A stretch of DNA of 10,450 nt from Alphaproteobacteria bacterium. Its GTDB lineage: Bacteria > Pseudomonadota > Alphaproteobacteria > Caulobacterales > Parvularculaceae. The DNA lies in assembly GCA_030428745.1 (NCBI GenBank), contig JAUIEG010000052.1, positions 1 through 10,450 on the forward strand. Direction: 5' to 3'. The position numbers were made by a program, and so were the translations under genes. This document shows, piece after piece, positions 1-6,739 of the stretch (positions are counted from its first letter, which is position 1; every line of letters begins with the position of its first letter). The notes under the pieces are model-generated. The model saw nothing but the letters and a program-made list of their open reading frames with translations, was not told the DNA's origin and did not search any database.

Positions 1-1812
1 TCAAAAGTCATGGCCCTCGACGCCGCAACAGGCGACGTTCTCTGGCGCTTCGATCCGGAAAATATCGGCGCCAAGGCCGCTCATGCCTGTTGCGACGTCG
101 TCAATCGCGGCGTCGCCCTCTGGAACGGCAAAGTTTATGTCGGAACGATTGACGGTCGCCTGATCGCCCTTGACGCCGCGACCGGCGAAAAAGTCTGGGA
201 AAAAATCACCGTCGATCAGGAAAAGCCTTACACCATCACCATGGCGCCGCGCGCCGTGAAAGGAAAAATCATCATCGGCAATTCCGGCGCCGAGCTTGGC
301 GTGAGGGGCTATGTCTCCGCTTATGACGCAGAGACCGGCGATCTTGTCTGGCGATTTTACACCGTGCCCGGCAACCCGGCGGACGGCCCCGATGGCGCGG
401 CGTCCGACGCTGCCCTCGCCGAACTCGCCCTGCCCACATGGCATGGCGAATGGTGGACGCTGGGCGGCGGCGGCACTGTGTGGGACTCAGTCGTTTATGA
501 CGAAGAGTTCGACCAGCTTCTCATCGGCGTTGGCAATGGCGCGCCATGGAACCATCGCTACCGCTCCGAAGGCGAAGGCGACAATCTGTTCCTGTCGTCG
601 ATCCTTGCGCTCGATCCCGACACCGGCGCCTATAAGTGGCATTATCAGGCGAGCCCCGGCGACACCTGGGATTACACCAACACGCAGCAGATCACGCTCG
701 CCGATCTCGAGATTGATGGTGAAAGTCGCAAGGTGCTGATGCAGGCGCCGAAAAACGGTTTCTTTTATGTGATCGACCGCGAGAACGGAAAGCTGATTTC
801 CGCTGAACCTTATGTTTATCAGAACTGGGCCGAACGGATCGATCTTGAAACCGGCCGACCGATTGAAACGGCCAACGCCCGTTATCTTGACGGCCCGCAG
901 ATGGTGCTGCCTGGCGGCATTGGCGGTCACGCCTGGCATCCCATGAGTTTCAATCCTGAAACCGGCCTCGTTTACATTCCTGCGATGACCGTGCCGCTCG
1001 TCTACGCCCATGATGAAAATTATGAAGTTCACCCCGGCCGCTGGAATACGGGTGTTACCTTCACGGACCCGCCCCTTTCAGAGGAGTTGAAAGGAACGCC
1101 CGAGGAACGCCGCGCGCAAATGAGCGCCATGCAGAAAGGGTATCTCATCGCCTGGGATCCGGTTGCACAAGAACCGCGCTGGATCATAGAACGGGACTGG
1201 CCATGGAACGGCGGCACGCTGACCACGGGCGGTAATCTTGTTTTCGAAGGCACATCCCATGGTGACTTTGAAGCCCGCGCGGCAGACAGCGGCAAAATTC
1301 TATGGTCGTTTCAAAGCCATCGCGGAATCATGGCGGGGCCCGCAACCTATCGCGTCGACGGCGAACAATATGTTGCCGTACTGGGCGGGTATGGCGGGTC
1401 CATGGGTATGGCGACGCCTGATGAGCGCAACAAGTTCATTCCGCCAAACGGCATTCTCATGGCTTTCAAGCTAAAGGGAGCGGCGTCCCTTGCGCCACAC
1501 GAGCCACTCGAACGGCCGGCGCCGGCGCCCACAAATGAATCCTTCACCGAGGCGCAACTTGAAACCGGGCGTGAGAAATACTTCACCTATTGCACGATCT
1601 GCCATAACGGACCGACCAATCCCGAGCTCGACCGCACGCCCTATATGCAAAACGCCGACGCCTGGCGCGCAATCGTTATCGGCGGTGCGCTTGAAGACAA
1701 TGGCATGGCGAGCTTTCATGATTATCTGACCGCTGAGGAAGCCGAAGCCATCCGCGCCTATGTGAACATGCTGGCGCGCGACCTTGCCGAAAAAGAACAG
1801 AGCGTGAAATAG
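1..1812 (+). CDS. PQQ-dependent quinohaemoprotein alcohol dehydrogenase with C-terminal cytochrome c (5' partial)
   Basis: Predicted periplasmic enzyme that oxidises alcohols with pyrroloquinoline quinone and passes electrons to its own haem c. The reading frame is open to base 1, and the codons before the first ATG (base 10) fit the family's S-K-V-x-A-L-D-A-x-T-G motif. The true start, with a signal peptide and perhaps 80-100 residues, is therefore outside the window. Visible features are the vicinal Cys-Cys pair (88-93), the calcium-ligand Glu in GAELGVRG (292-294), the calcium-ligand Asn in GNGAPWN (535-537) and the catalytic Asp in GDTWDYT (670-672). Repeated A-x-T-G-x-x-x-W propeller motifs run through the domain. 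The residue two after the catalytic Asp is Thr (676-678), not the extra Asp of lanthanide enzymes, so a calcium form is likely. The C-terminal domain has haem motif CTICH (1591-1605) and a probable axial Met in NGMASF (1705-1707). The exact substrate cannot be told. Confidence 0.93.
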   Translation, partial: SKVMALDAATGDVLWRFDPENIGAKAAHACCDVVNRGVALWNGKVYVGTIDGRLIALDAATGEKVWEKITVDQEKPYTITMAPRAVKGKIIIGNSGAELGVRGYVSAYDAETGDLVWRFYTVPGNPADGPDGAASDAALAELALPTWHGEWWTLGGGGTVWDSVVYDEEFDQLLIGVGNGAPWNHRYRSEGEGDNLFLSSILALDPDTGAYKWHYQASPGDTWDYTNTQQITLADLEIDGESRKVLMQAPKNGFFYVIDRENGKLISAEPYVYQNWAERIDLETGRPIETANARYLDGPQMVLPGGIGGHAWHPMSFNPETGLVYIPAMTVPLVYAHDENYEVHPGRWNTGVTFTDPPLSEELKGTPEERRAQMSAMQKGYLIAWDPVAQEPRWIIERDWPWNGGTLTTGGNLVFEGTSHGDFEARAADSGKILWSFQSHRGIMAGPATYRVDGEQYVAVLGGYGGSMGMATPDERNKFIPPNGILMAFKLKGAASLAPHEPLERPAPAPTNESFTEAQLETGREKYFTYCTICHNGPTNPELDRTPYMQNADAWRAIVIGGALEDNGMASFHDYLTAEEAEAIRAYVNMLARDLAEKEQSVK

Positions 1813-1817
1813 TCTCT

Positions 1818-2732
1818 TTACTGCGCCGCATTCGACATCAGCGCGCCGGTAGAAGATGTTTCTGGACCGGATTCATTGATCGTCGCGCGGCGAAGATCGC
1901 GACGGTCCTGGAAGCGGTTGAACGTGGTGCCGCGATGAAGCGTGCAGCGATTATCCCAGATCACGAGATCGCCGGGCCGCCATTTATGCGAGTAGATAAA
2001 ACGCGGCTCTGTCGCCAAATCCGTCAGCTCAGCAAGCAGCGCTTGGCTTTCCTTTTCATTCATACCCGTAATATGAGAAGCATGCTTGCCGATATAGAGC
2101 GCTTTGCGGCCGTTAGCTGAAATCCGAACAAGGTCGTGCTCGACCGGCGGCATCAGCGCCCGCATCTCTTCGGAAACAGCGCCGCCATATTCATATTTCG
2201 CACGCACGCCCCAGAGATCATGCACCGCCTTCAGACCATCGAGGCGCTTTTTCATATCACCGGGAAGCGCATCATAAACGGCGCGCGTGTCGATGAATTC
2301 GGTATTGGCGCCTTCTTCCGGCGTTTCATAGGCCAGCAGAAGCGACCATTTCGACGGCAACGCATTGAAGGAACTGTCGGTGTGAAACCGCTCATTGCCG
2401 AGATTGAATTTCGTCCGCGGGTCGTCCGCGGGAATGATCGCGCCTTCCGCATCGAGATTGGAGATGTCGTAAAGTTCCGGACTGATACGGTATTTTATCG
2501 TCGATGGCCGGTCCGACATTTTCGGCGGCAGCTCCAGCGGTCCGAAACTGCGTGCAAAGCGCTTATGACCTTCGTCGCTGGGTCTCAAGCCCCGCAAGAC
2601 AAGGACCGCATACTCAGCCATCAATGTCTCAACGATATCTATTTGCTCAGGACTTATGGTTGCATCGAGATCGAAACCGAACATCTCGGCTGCGAATAAT
2701 GGGTGCAGCTTGTTGACCTGATAGTCCGCCAT
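1818..2732 (-). CDS. TfdA/TauD-family Fe(II)/2-oxoglutarate-dependent dioxygenase
   Basis: Cytoplasmic non-haem iron oxygenase that couples oxidative decarboxylation of 2-oxoglutarate to hydroxylation of an organic substrate. The product is 304 aa from the ATG at 2732. The iron triad is visible as H117-x-D119 in RFHTDSSF and distal H266 in WDNRCTLHRG. The 2-oxoglutarate-binding Arg is probably R277 or R278 in the RRDLRRAT segment. From memory, the resemblance to TfdA (2,4-dichlorophenoxyacetate dioxygenase, 287 aa) is close along the whole length: N-terminal LHPLFAAE, then SFGPLE, TEFIDTRAVYDALP, GKHASHITGM and the C-terminal LRRAT. TfdA relatives also act on other carboxylates and sulfonates, so phenoxyacid activity is not proven. 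An upstream in-frame ATG at 2792 was rejected because its extension would be encoded by a terminator hairpin, while 2732 has a good Shine-Dalgarno. The gene faces the PQQ dehydrogenase tail to tail. Confidence 0.9.
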   Translation of the reverse strand: MADYQVNKLHPLFAAEMFGFDLDATISPEQIDIVETLMAEYAVLVLRGLRPSDEGHKRFARSFGPLELPPKMSDRPSTIKYRISPELYDISNLDAEGAIIPADDPRTKFNLGNERFHTDSSFNALPSKWSLLLAYETPEEGANTEFIDTRAVYDALPGDMKKRLDGLKAVHDLWGVRAKYEYGGAVSEEMRALMPPVEHDLVRISANGRKALYIGKHASHITGMNEKESQALLAELTDLATEPRFIYSHKWRPGDLVIWDNRCTLHRGTTFNRFQDRRDLRRATINESGPETSSTGALMSNAAQ

Positions 2733-2737
2733 CAGCG

Positions 2738-2743
2738 CTCTCC
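2738..2743 (-). promoter_or_regulatory. Ribosome binding site of the dioxygenase gene
   Basis: GGAGAG lies 5 bases before the ATG at 2732-2730 on the minus strand. It decides the start in favour of the product beginning MADYQV rather than the in-frame ATG 60 bases further upstream. It begins only two bases after the U-tract of the preceding terminator. Confidence 0.75.
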
Positions 2744-2745
2744 AT

Positions 2746-2780
2746 AAAAAAACCGCCGCCCCGAAGATACGGGGCGGCGG
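2746..2780 (-). terminator. Rho-independent terminator after the TonB receptor gene
   Basis: A perfect 11-bp GC-rich inverted repeat (CCGCCGCCCCG, 2753-2763, with CGGGGCGGCGG, 2770-2780) encloses a 6-base loop. Read on the minus strand it is followed at once by seven T residues (2752-2746). This is a textbook intrinsic terminator 28 bases past the receptor stop codon. It stands between that gene and the dioxygenase on the same strand, so dioxygenase expression needs readthrough or a promoter of its own. Confidence 0.93.
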
Positions 2781-2808
2781 CTCGGTTCGCAATTAATTTG
2801 CGTCAGTC

Positions 2809-5370
2809 TTAGAAGCTCTTCTTGACCTGGATGTACCACTCACGCGGCGCAGCCGGTTGGCCTTCCGTCCCCGGCTGACCAAAGGCGGTCAGGTCGAAGA
2901 TGTTGTGATAGTACTCTTTGTCGAAGAGGTTCGTAGCGCCGAAGGCAACCTGGAAGTCGCCATCGTCATTTACATACGTGATGCGGCCGTTAAAGACCGA
3001 CTGCGATGGAATGCGCGCAATTGCCGTCGTTGAGTTGAAGGCAATTGCGGACTGATAAAACCAGTCGACCCGCGGCGTAATGGAGCCGCCAAGCGCCGGC
3101 GCCGGGATTTCGTAGGCGACCCCTGCCGAGCCTGTCCACTCCGGCACATAGACCGGATCGGTGTTCACAATCGCCGGGTTGTTATCGAGTTCTGGAGCAT
3201 CAAACTGAGTCCAACCGCCAGATGCGTTGATCATCAGGCCGTCCACTGGACGCCAATCCATCTCCGCCTCGATGCCTTTAACCGTACCTGGCGTGTTGAT
3301 GTAGTTGGTCTTGGGAATACAGGTTACGCCAATGCCAGCCGCGAGATTCGGCATTTCCCCTGGCGCCAAGTCCCGACAGGTTGAAGTGTTCTCGCCGGTC
3401 ACAACATAAACTTGACTGCCTGGCACCACACAATCACCCGTGGTGCCGCTATCGATACACTCGGCGCCGCCAGCCGGCGTGATACGCTGTTTATAGTCGG
3501 TATAAAACCCGGCGATATTCACGCGCATCGTGTTTTCAAACAGGTCGCCTTTGAAGCCAAGCTCGTAGGAAAGCGCCTCTTCAGGATCGACCGCAATGAG
3601 CTGAGACGCCTGGAATGGACGTGGGTTGAAGGCGCCCGGGCGATAACCAGTCGCTACCGAACCATAGACGGTCACGACTTCGGTCAACTGATAATCGAGA
3701 CCAGCACGCCAATCGATATTGTCGCTCTCGACAACAACCTGCGTATCAATGGCGCCGTTATTAAAGTCGACGATTTTCTCGTCATCCGAATAACGTGCGC
3801 CAAGGGTTACGCCAAGGCGTGGACCAACGGGGCGGAATACGCCTTGAGCAAAGACCGCCTTCGCGCTTGAGTCGAAATCAATTACAGCGTTTTGCTGAAG
3901 AGGGATGAATGGAATCGACACGTTCGATGTGGTCTGGCCTTTTGACGAGTAGAAGAAGCCGCCAACGGTCAGATCCATGAAGTCGCTATTGTAGTTAAAA
4001 CGAGGTTCCACAGTCCACTGTTCGTGGTCGATCTCCGACTTCACGGTCTGAACGCCGAGCGGCGAACCGTCCGTATCGTTGATGCCTGTGGTGAAAACAT
4101 CGCGATAACCGGCATTAAGCGTGAAGCTCAGATTTTCGGTGAGATCGACATTCACTTTCGTTGCAAAACCGAAATTCTCGATTACGGCTTCTCGAGGCAA
4201 TTGGGCGCCGCCGCGATCGCCGCTTCCATTATAGTAAGTGCCAGGAATATCTGTGCCTGCCGGAATCGGATCCGCATAGGTCGCATAGGTTGTGTAGAGG
4301 CTATCCGTAAGGAAGCGTTCATCATAGCTGATACCGAAGAGTGGCTCATAGACCAGCTGGTCTAGCAAAGCGATACCCCCATCTGCAATGCCGTTCATAT
4401 CCGAATCAAGGAAATTGCCCATTGAATCGTAGCCTGTGGGTACGATCTGCACCTGCTTATCCGCGACAGGCTCGGACTGATCGTTGGTGTAGTCAGCCGT
4501 AAAGGTGATATCCCAGCCTGCGCCTTCATATTTCAGAGAGCCGCGGAGCGCCTGAACATCCTGGCCGCCATAAGTGTCGAGCACACAATCATCGCCAGAT
4601 GTCGGTCCTGCCGACGCGTTGGCGAATCCGCCCGACGGATCAAGCGACGGGAAGTCGCCCGCGAGCGCCGGCGTGCCGTTCTGGAACATGGCGCAACGGA
4701 AATCGAGGAGGTCCTGATAACCCTTGCGGCTCTTCGAGACGCCTGAAACACGCAGGAAGAGACTGTCAGACAGGGGATAATTGAATCCGGCGCGAATGTC
4801 GGTGCGGTTAAAGGCGCCGTAGGTCGCATCGATATAGGCTTCCGGCTCCGGCCCAGGTTCCTTGGCGATAATGTTGACGGCGCCGCCAATGGCGTTCCGG
4901 CCAAAAGTGGTGCCTTGCGGGCCGCGCAGCACTTCGACCCGCTCGATATCGAGAAGGTCGAAGACAGAACCGGCGAGAAGCGCATAATACTGGTCATCAA
5001 CATAGAAGGCGACGCCCGGCTCGAAGGCGAGATTGAAGTCATACTGACCGATGCCGCGAATGTAAGCCGTCACAGCGCGGCCAAACGCCACTTGTGCTTG
5101 CTCGAAGCTGGCGTTCGGCACAAGCCGACCGACATCTTCGATGCTGTCCATGGCGCGTGCTTCGAAATCTCCCGCCGTCACCGCGGTAATGGCAAGCGGC
5201 GTATCTTGAAGATTGGTTTCACTGCGCGTGGCCGTAACCGTAATCTGGTCAAGACCGCCGCGATCTTCGTCCTGCGCGAAGGCTGGCGCTGTCATTGCCA
5301 GCGCACCGACAGACGCACTGAGCAGTACTGAAGCCCGCCGGCTCAGTCCTAATGGGAGTTTCGTTTTCAT
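2809..5370 (-). CDS. TonB-dependent outer-membrane receptor (853 aa)
   Basis: Outer-membrane beta-barrel with an N-terminal plug, expected to import a ligand using TonB energy. It has a signal peptide with cleavage likely after A32 (APAFA|QDED). A TonB-box-like DQITVTATR lies at residues 41-49, and the plug carries VEVLRGPQGT (145-154) and GRNAIGGAVNI. The barrel ends in a terminal Phe (KKSF), as usual for assembly by BAM. Size and plug style match the large TonB receptors of alphaproteobacteria, many of which carry organic ligands such as carbohydrates, aromatics or lignin fragments, not only siderophores. Six cysteines (residues 226, 262, 638, 647, 665, 684) fall in two long loop-like stretches. 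The start has a purine-rich site (AGGGAACGG) just upstream. A strong terminator and then the TfdA-like dioxygenase follow; the crystallin-like gene lies 75 bases upstream. The ligand is unknown. Confidence 0.95.
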   Translation of the reverse strand: MKTKLPLGLSRRASVLLSASVGALAMTAPAFAQDEDRGGLDQITVTATRSETNLQDTPLAITAVTAGDFEARAMDSIEDVGRLVPNASFEQAQVAFGRAVTAYIRGIGQYDFNLAFEPGVAFYVDDQYYALLAGSVFDLLDIERVEVLRGPQGTTFGRNAIGGAVNIIAKEPGPEPEAYIDATYGAFNRTDIRAGFNYPLSDSLFLRVSGVSKSRKGYQDLLDFRCAMFQNGTPALAGDFPSLDPSGGFANASAGPTSGDDCVLDTYGGQDVQALRGSLKYEGAGWDITFTADYTNDQSEPVADKQVQIVPTGYDSMGNFLDSDMNGIADGGIALLDQLVYEPLFGISYDERFLTDSLYTTYATYADPIPAGTDIPGTYYNGSGDRGGAQLPREAVIENFGFATKVNVDLTENLSFTLNAGYRDVFTTGINDTDGSPLGVQTVKSEIDHEQWTVEPRFNYNSDFMDLTVGGFFYSSKGQTTSNVSIPFIPLQQNAVIDFDSSAKAVFAQGVFRPVGPRLGVTLGARYSDDEKIVDFNNGAIDTQVVVESDNIDWRAGLDYQLTEVVTVYGSVATGYRPGAFNPRPFQASQLIAVDPEEALSYELGFKGDLFENTMRVNIAGFYTDYKQRITPAGGAECIDSGTTGDCVVPGSQVYVVTGENTSTCRDLAPGEMPNLAAGIGVTCIPKTNYINTPGTVKGIEAEMDWRPVDGLMINASGGWTQFDAPELDNNPAIVNTDPVYVPEWTGSAGVAYEIPAPALGGSITPRVDWFYQSAIAFNSTTAIARIPSQSVFNGRITYVNDDGDFQVAFGATNLFDKEYYHNIFDLTAFGQPGTEGQPAAPREWYIQVKKSF

Positions 5371-5445
5371 TTTCCGTTCCCTTCCCTTGGTTGAACTTAG
5401 TTGGTTAACGTCTTTGTTGCTGTTATTTCCTCTACAGCCCCTTAC

Positions 5446-6117
5446 CTAAGGGCTGGCCACAGGGTCCGTACACAGAAGGTCGCCAATGACCGGGCGGCCC
5501 TCGCTGAGCACGAAATCTGCAAATTCGACTTCATCGAACCCCGCTTCGCGGCAAAAATCCTTTGCGATGTCTTTGTCACCGGCGTCTATCGCCTTGCCGT
5601 CGAACATCGGGGTCTTGAAGAAATGCGCGCTATGGCCCCGGAGAACGGCCTCGGCGCTGGCGACAGGCCGAACCGGCGCATTAGCGGCTGACGCCGCCGC
5701 GGCGGGAACCGGCGCGCTAATGATTTCAGGCTGTTTGGGCGCTTCCGGCAAGGCGGCGACCGGCGCAGTGCTTTCAATCGGCCTTACGGAACGGACACGG
5801 GCGAAAAAACCGAACTCTTTTTTTAGACTAACAATTTCGTCGCCAGCCTCAACGTCCATACAGGCGCCTTTAAAATTGTTTCGGGTGCAAATCTCCCAGC
5901 GCCCCGACTTGATCTGAGTGCTGTGAAAGGGAAAGCGCACGTCAATATCGGCGACAGGCCCGCTGAACGTGACCCGCTTACCGGACATACCGACTTTTTC
6001 GTACATGACGAGCACTGGCGGCTCCGAACTCTCGCTAGCGCCGGCGGCTGAGCTCGACAAAGCTGCAACAATGGCGCTCACACTAAGCGCCCAGGCGCAT
6101 TTCTTTAGACAGCGCAT
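5446..6117 (-). CDS. Secreted beta/gamma-crystallin-like protein with Cys-containing C-terminal domain
   Basis: Exported 223-aa protein of unknown role. It has a basic start and hydrophobic signal segment (residues 4-20), with cleavage probably near residues 25-27. Residues about 36-113 look like one beta/gamma-crystallin unit: a YEKVGMSGKRVTFSG strand pair, SGRWEICTRNNFKGAC with two nearby cysteines (C77, C86), and a closing RVRSVRP strand. An Ala/Pro-rich linker (about 114-160) leads to a small C-terminal domain with KDFCREAGFDEVEFADF and a last Cys at 216. C189 and C216 could form a disulfide. Bacterial proteins with this two-part layout are known, but I know of no assigned function, and calcium binding is not evident here. 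GGGGGA about 7 bases before the ATG is a usable ribosome binding site. The gene is co-oriented with, and 75 bases upstream of, the TonB receptor gene, with no clear terminator between them, so cotranscription is possible. Confidence 0.72.
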   Translation of the reverse strand: MRCLKKCAWALSVSAIVAALSSSAAGASESSEPPVLVMYEKVGMSGKRVTFSGPVADIDVRFPFHSTQIKSGRWEICTRNNFKGACMDVEAGDEIVSLKKEFGFFARVRSVRPIESTAPVAALPEAPKQPEIISAPVPAAAASAANAPVRPVASAEAVLRGHSAHFFKTPMFDGKAIDAGDKDIAKDFCREAGFDEVEFADFVLSEGRPVIGDLLCTDPVASP

Positions 6118-6143
6118 AACAAATCCCCCCGGACTTGATGCGT

Positions 6144-6172
6144 ATCATGACTTGCTTTCTGCAGGCCTTCAA
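6144..6172 (-). promoter_or_regulatory. Weak sigma70-like promoter candidate for the crystallin-like gene
   Basis: On the minus strand TTGAAG (6172-6167) and CATGAT (6149-6144) are separated by 17 bases. Each matches the -35 or -10 consensus in 4 of 6 positions. A transcript starting near 6137 would have a leader of roughly 20 bases before the ATG at 6117. The matches are weak, so this is only a candidate. Confidence 0.3.
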
Positions 6173-6267
6173 TATTGTTGCAGCGACATGACGAGACGCG
6201 ATTAATCCGCATATGGACGGTTTTTATTTCGTCCCTCAAAAACGCATTCCCGCAAGATTTTTCACGC

Positions 6268-6282
6268 TGTAGCGCCGCTACA
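6268..6282. repeat. Perfect 7-bp inverted repeat, possible operator
   Basis: TGTAGCG-C-CGCTACA is a perfect palindrome around one central base, about 150 bases upstream of the crystallin-like start codon. Its size and symmetry suit a dimeric regulator, but no regulator gene is in view and chance occurrence is possible. Confidence 0.35.
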
Positions 6283-6591
6283 ACAGCTATTACGCATATG
6301 CAAAAATTAGCATCGCAACGCAGCAAAGCCCTGGTACCAGAATCAACCCTTTGATAAATATTGAGAATGGTCTCGCACTACCCCCTTAAGAGCAGCGAAG
6401 CCGCCTTAAGCGGCGCCGGTGACTTTAAGAGAAGTCATTTGCGATGATTTAAACATGCAACACACTCCGCCAAAGACGAATGATGCGTGGGCGTTTTTTA
6501 CGACGGCTCAGTTCGCCGGACGTTGATAGTCATTTCTCGGTATGTCTGATGCGTAAACATTTTCACGGCGGTTTTTGGGCGTCGACGCGAA

Positions 6592-6630
6592 GGTCGCAAA
6601 CGCCTTTCACGCAAGCGGCGCGTTGCGACC
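6592..6630. repeat. Imperfect hairpin in the intergenic region
   Basis: GGTCGCAA (6592-6599) pairs perfectly with TTGCGACC (6623-6630). After a small internal loop, CGCC pairs with GGCG, giving about 12 bp of stem around a 12-base loop. No T-run follows on either strand, so it is not a standard intrinsic terminator. It could be an extragenic palindrome or part of an RNA. Confidence 0.4.
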
Positions 6631-6694
6631 GTCATTTCAGCGGCCGCGTTCGCTTACCCGCGGCGATGAGCAGGAATTATTAACGGTGATCCAA

Positions 6695-6713
6695 CGCCGT
6701 CTTGCTGACGGCG
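6695..6713 (-). terminator. Candidate terminator hairpin after the second TonB receptor gene
   Basis: CGCCGTC (6695-6701) and GACGGCG (6707-6713) form a perfect 7-bp stem with a 5-base loop, 26 bases past the receptor stop codon. Only two T residues follow on the minus strand, so it is a weak intrinsic terminator at best. Confidence 0.4.
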
Positions 6714-6739
6714 CTTTGCGCAGCCGAAACCAGCTTCCC

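Larger units (their letters stand above)
6118..6739. other. Gene-poor intergenic region with several short inverted repeats
   Basis: About 620 bases with no convincing coding sequence. It holds the probable promoter of the crystallin-like gene and a candidate terminator of the downstream TonB receptor gene. It also holds palindromes at 6268-6282 and 6331-6340, a small inverted repeat at 6420-6437, three CTT(T)AAG motifs between 6385 and 6429, and a longer imperfect hairpin at 6592-6630. Open frames here lack good ribosome binding sites and recognisable protein features. A small RNA cannot be excluded. Confidence 0.6.

Noticed and set aside
487..1032. 181-codon open frame on the minus strand inside the PQQ dehydrogenase
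   Set aside because: It is fully antisense to a gene with clear family motifs, and the product has no recognisable domain or signal.
2136..2699. 187-codon open frame on the plus strand inside the dioxygenase
   Set aside because: It is antisense to the conserved TfdA-like gene, and its length reflects GC-rich codon structure of the real gene.
2733..2792. N-terminal extension of the dioxygenase from an upstream in-frame ATG at 2792
   Set aside because: The 20 extra codons run through the terminator hairpin and T-tract, TfdA relatives start near the LHPLF motif, and the ATG at 2732 has a good ribosome binding site.
5436..5454. Hairpin over the stop codon of the crystallin-like gene (AGCCCCTTA with TAAGGGCT)
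   Set aside because: The stem has a bulge and only a two-base loop, and no T-run follows on either strand, so it is not supported as a terminator.
6105..6326. 73-codon minus-strand frame overlapping the crystallin-like start
   Set aside because: It starts with TTG without a convincing ribosome binding site, spans the promoter candidate and palindrome, and resembles no known protein.
6480..6683. 67-codon plus-strand frame in the intergenic region
   Set aside because: No ribosome binding site, biased composition rich in Arg, Ser and Phe, and no recognisable motif; it spans the hairpin at 6592-6630.
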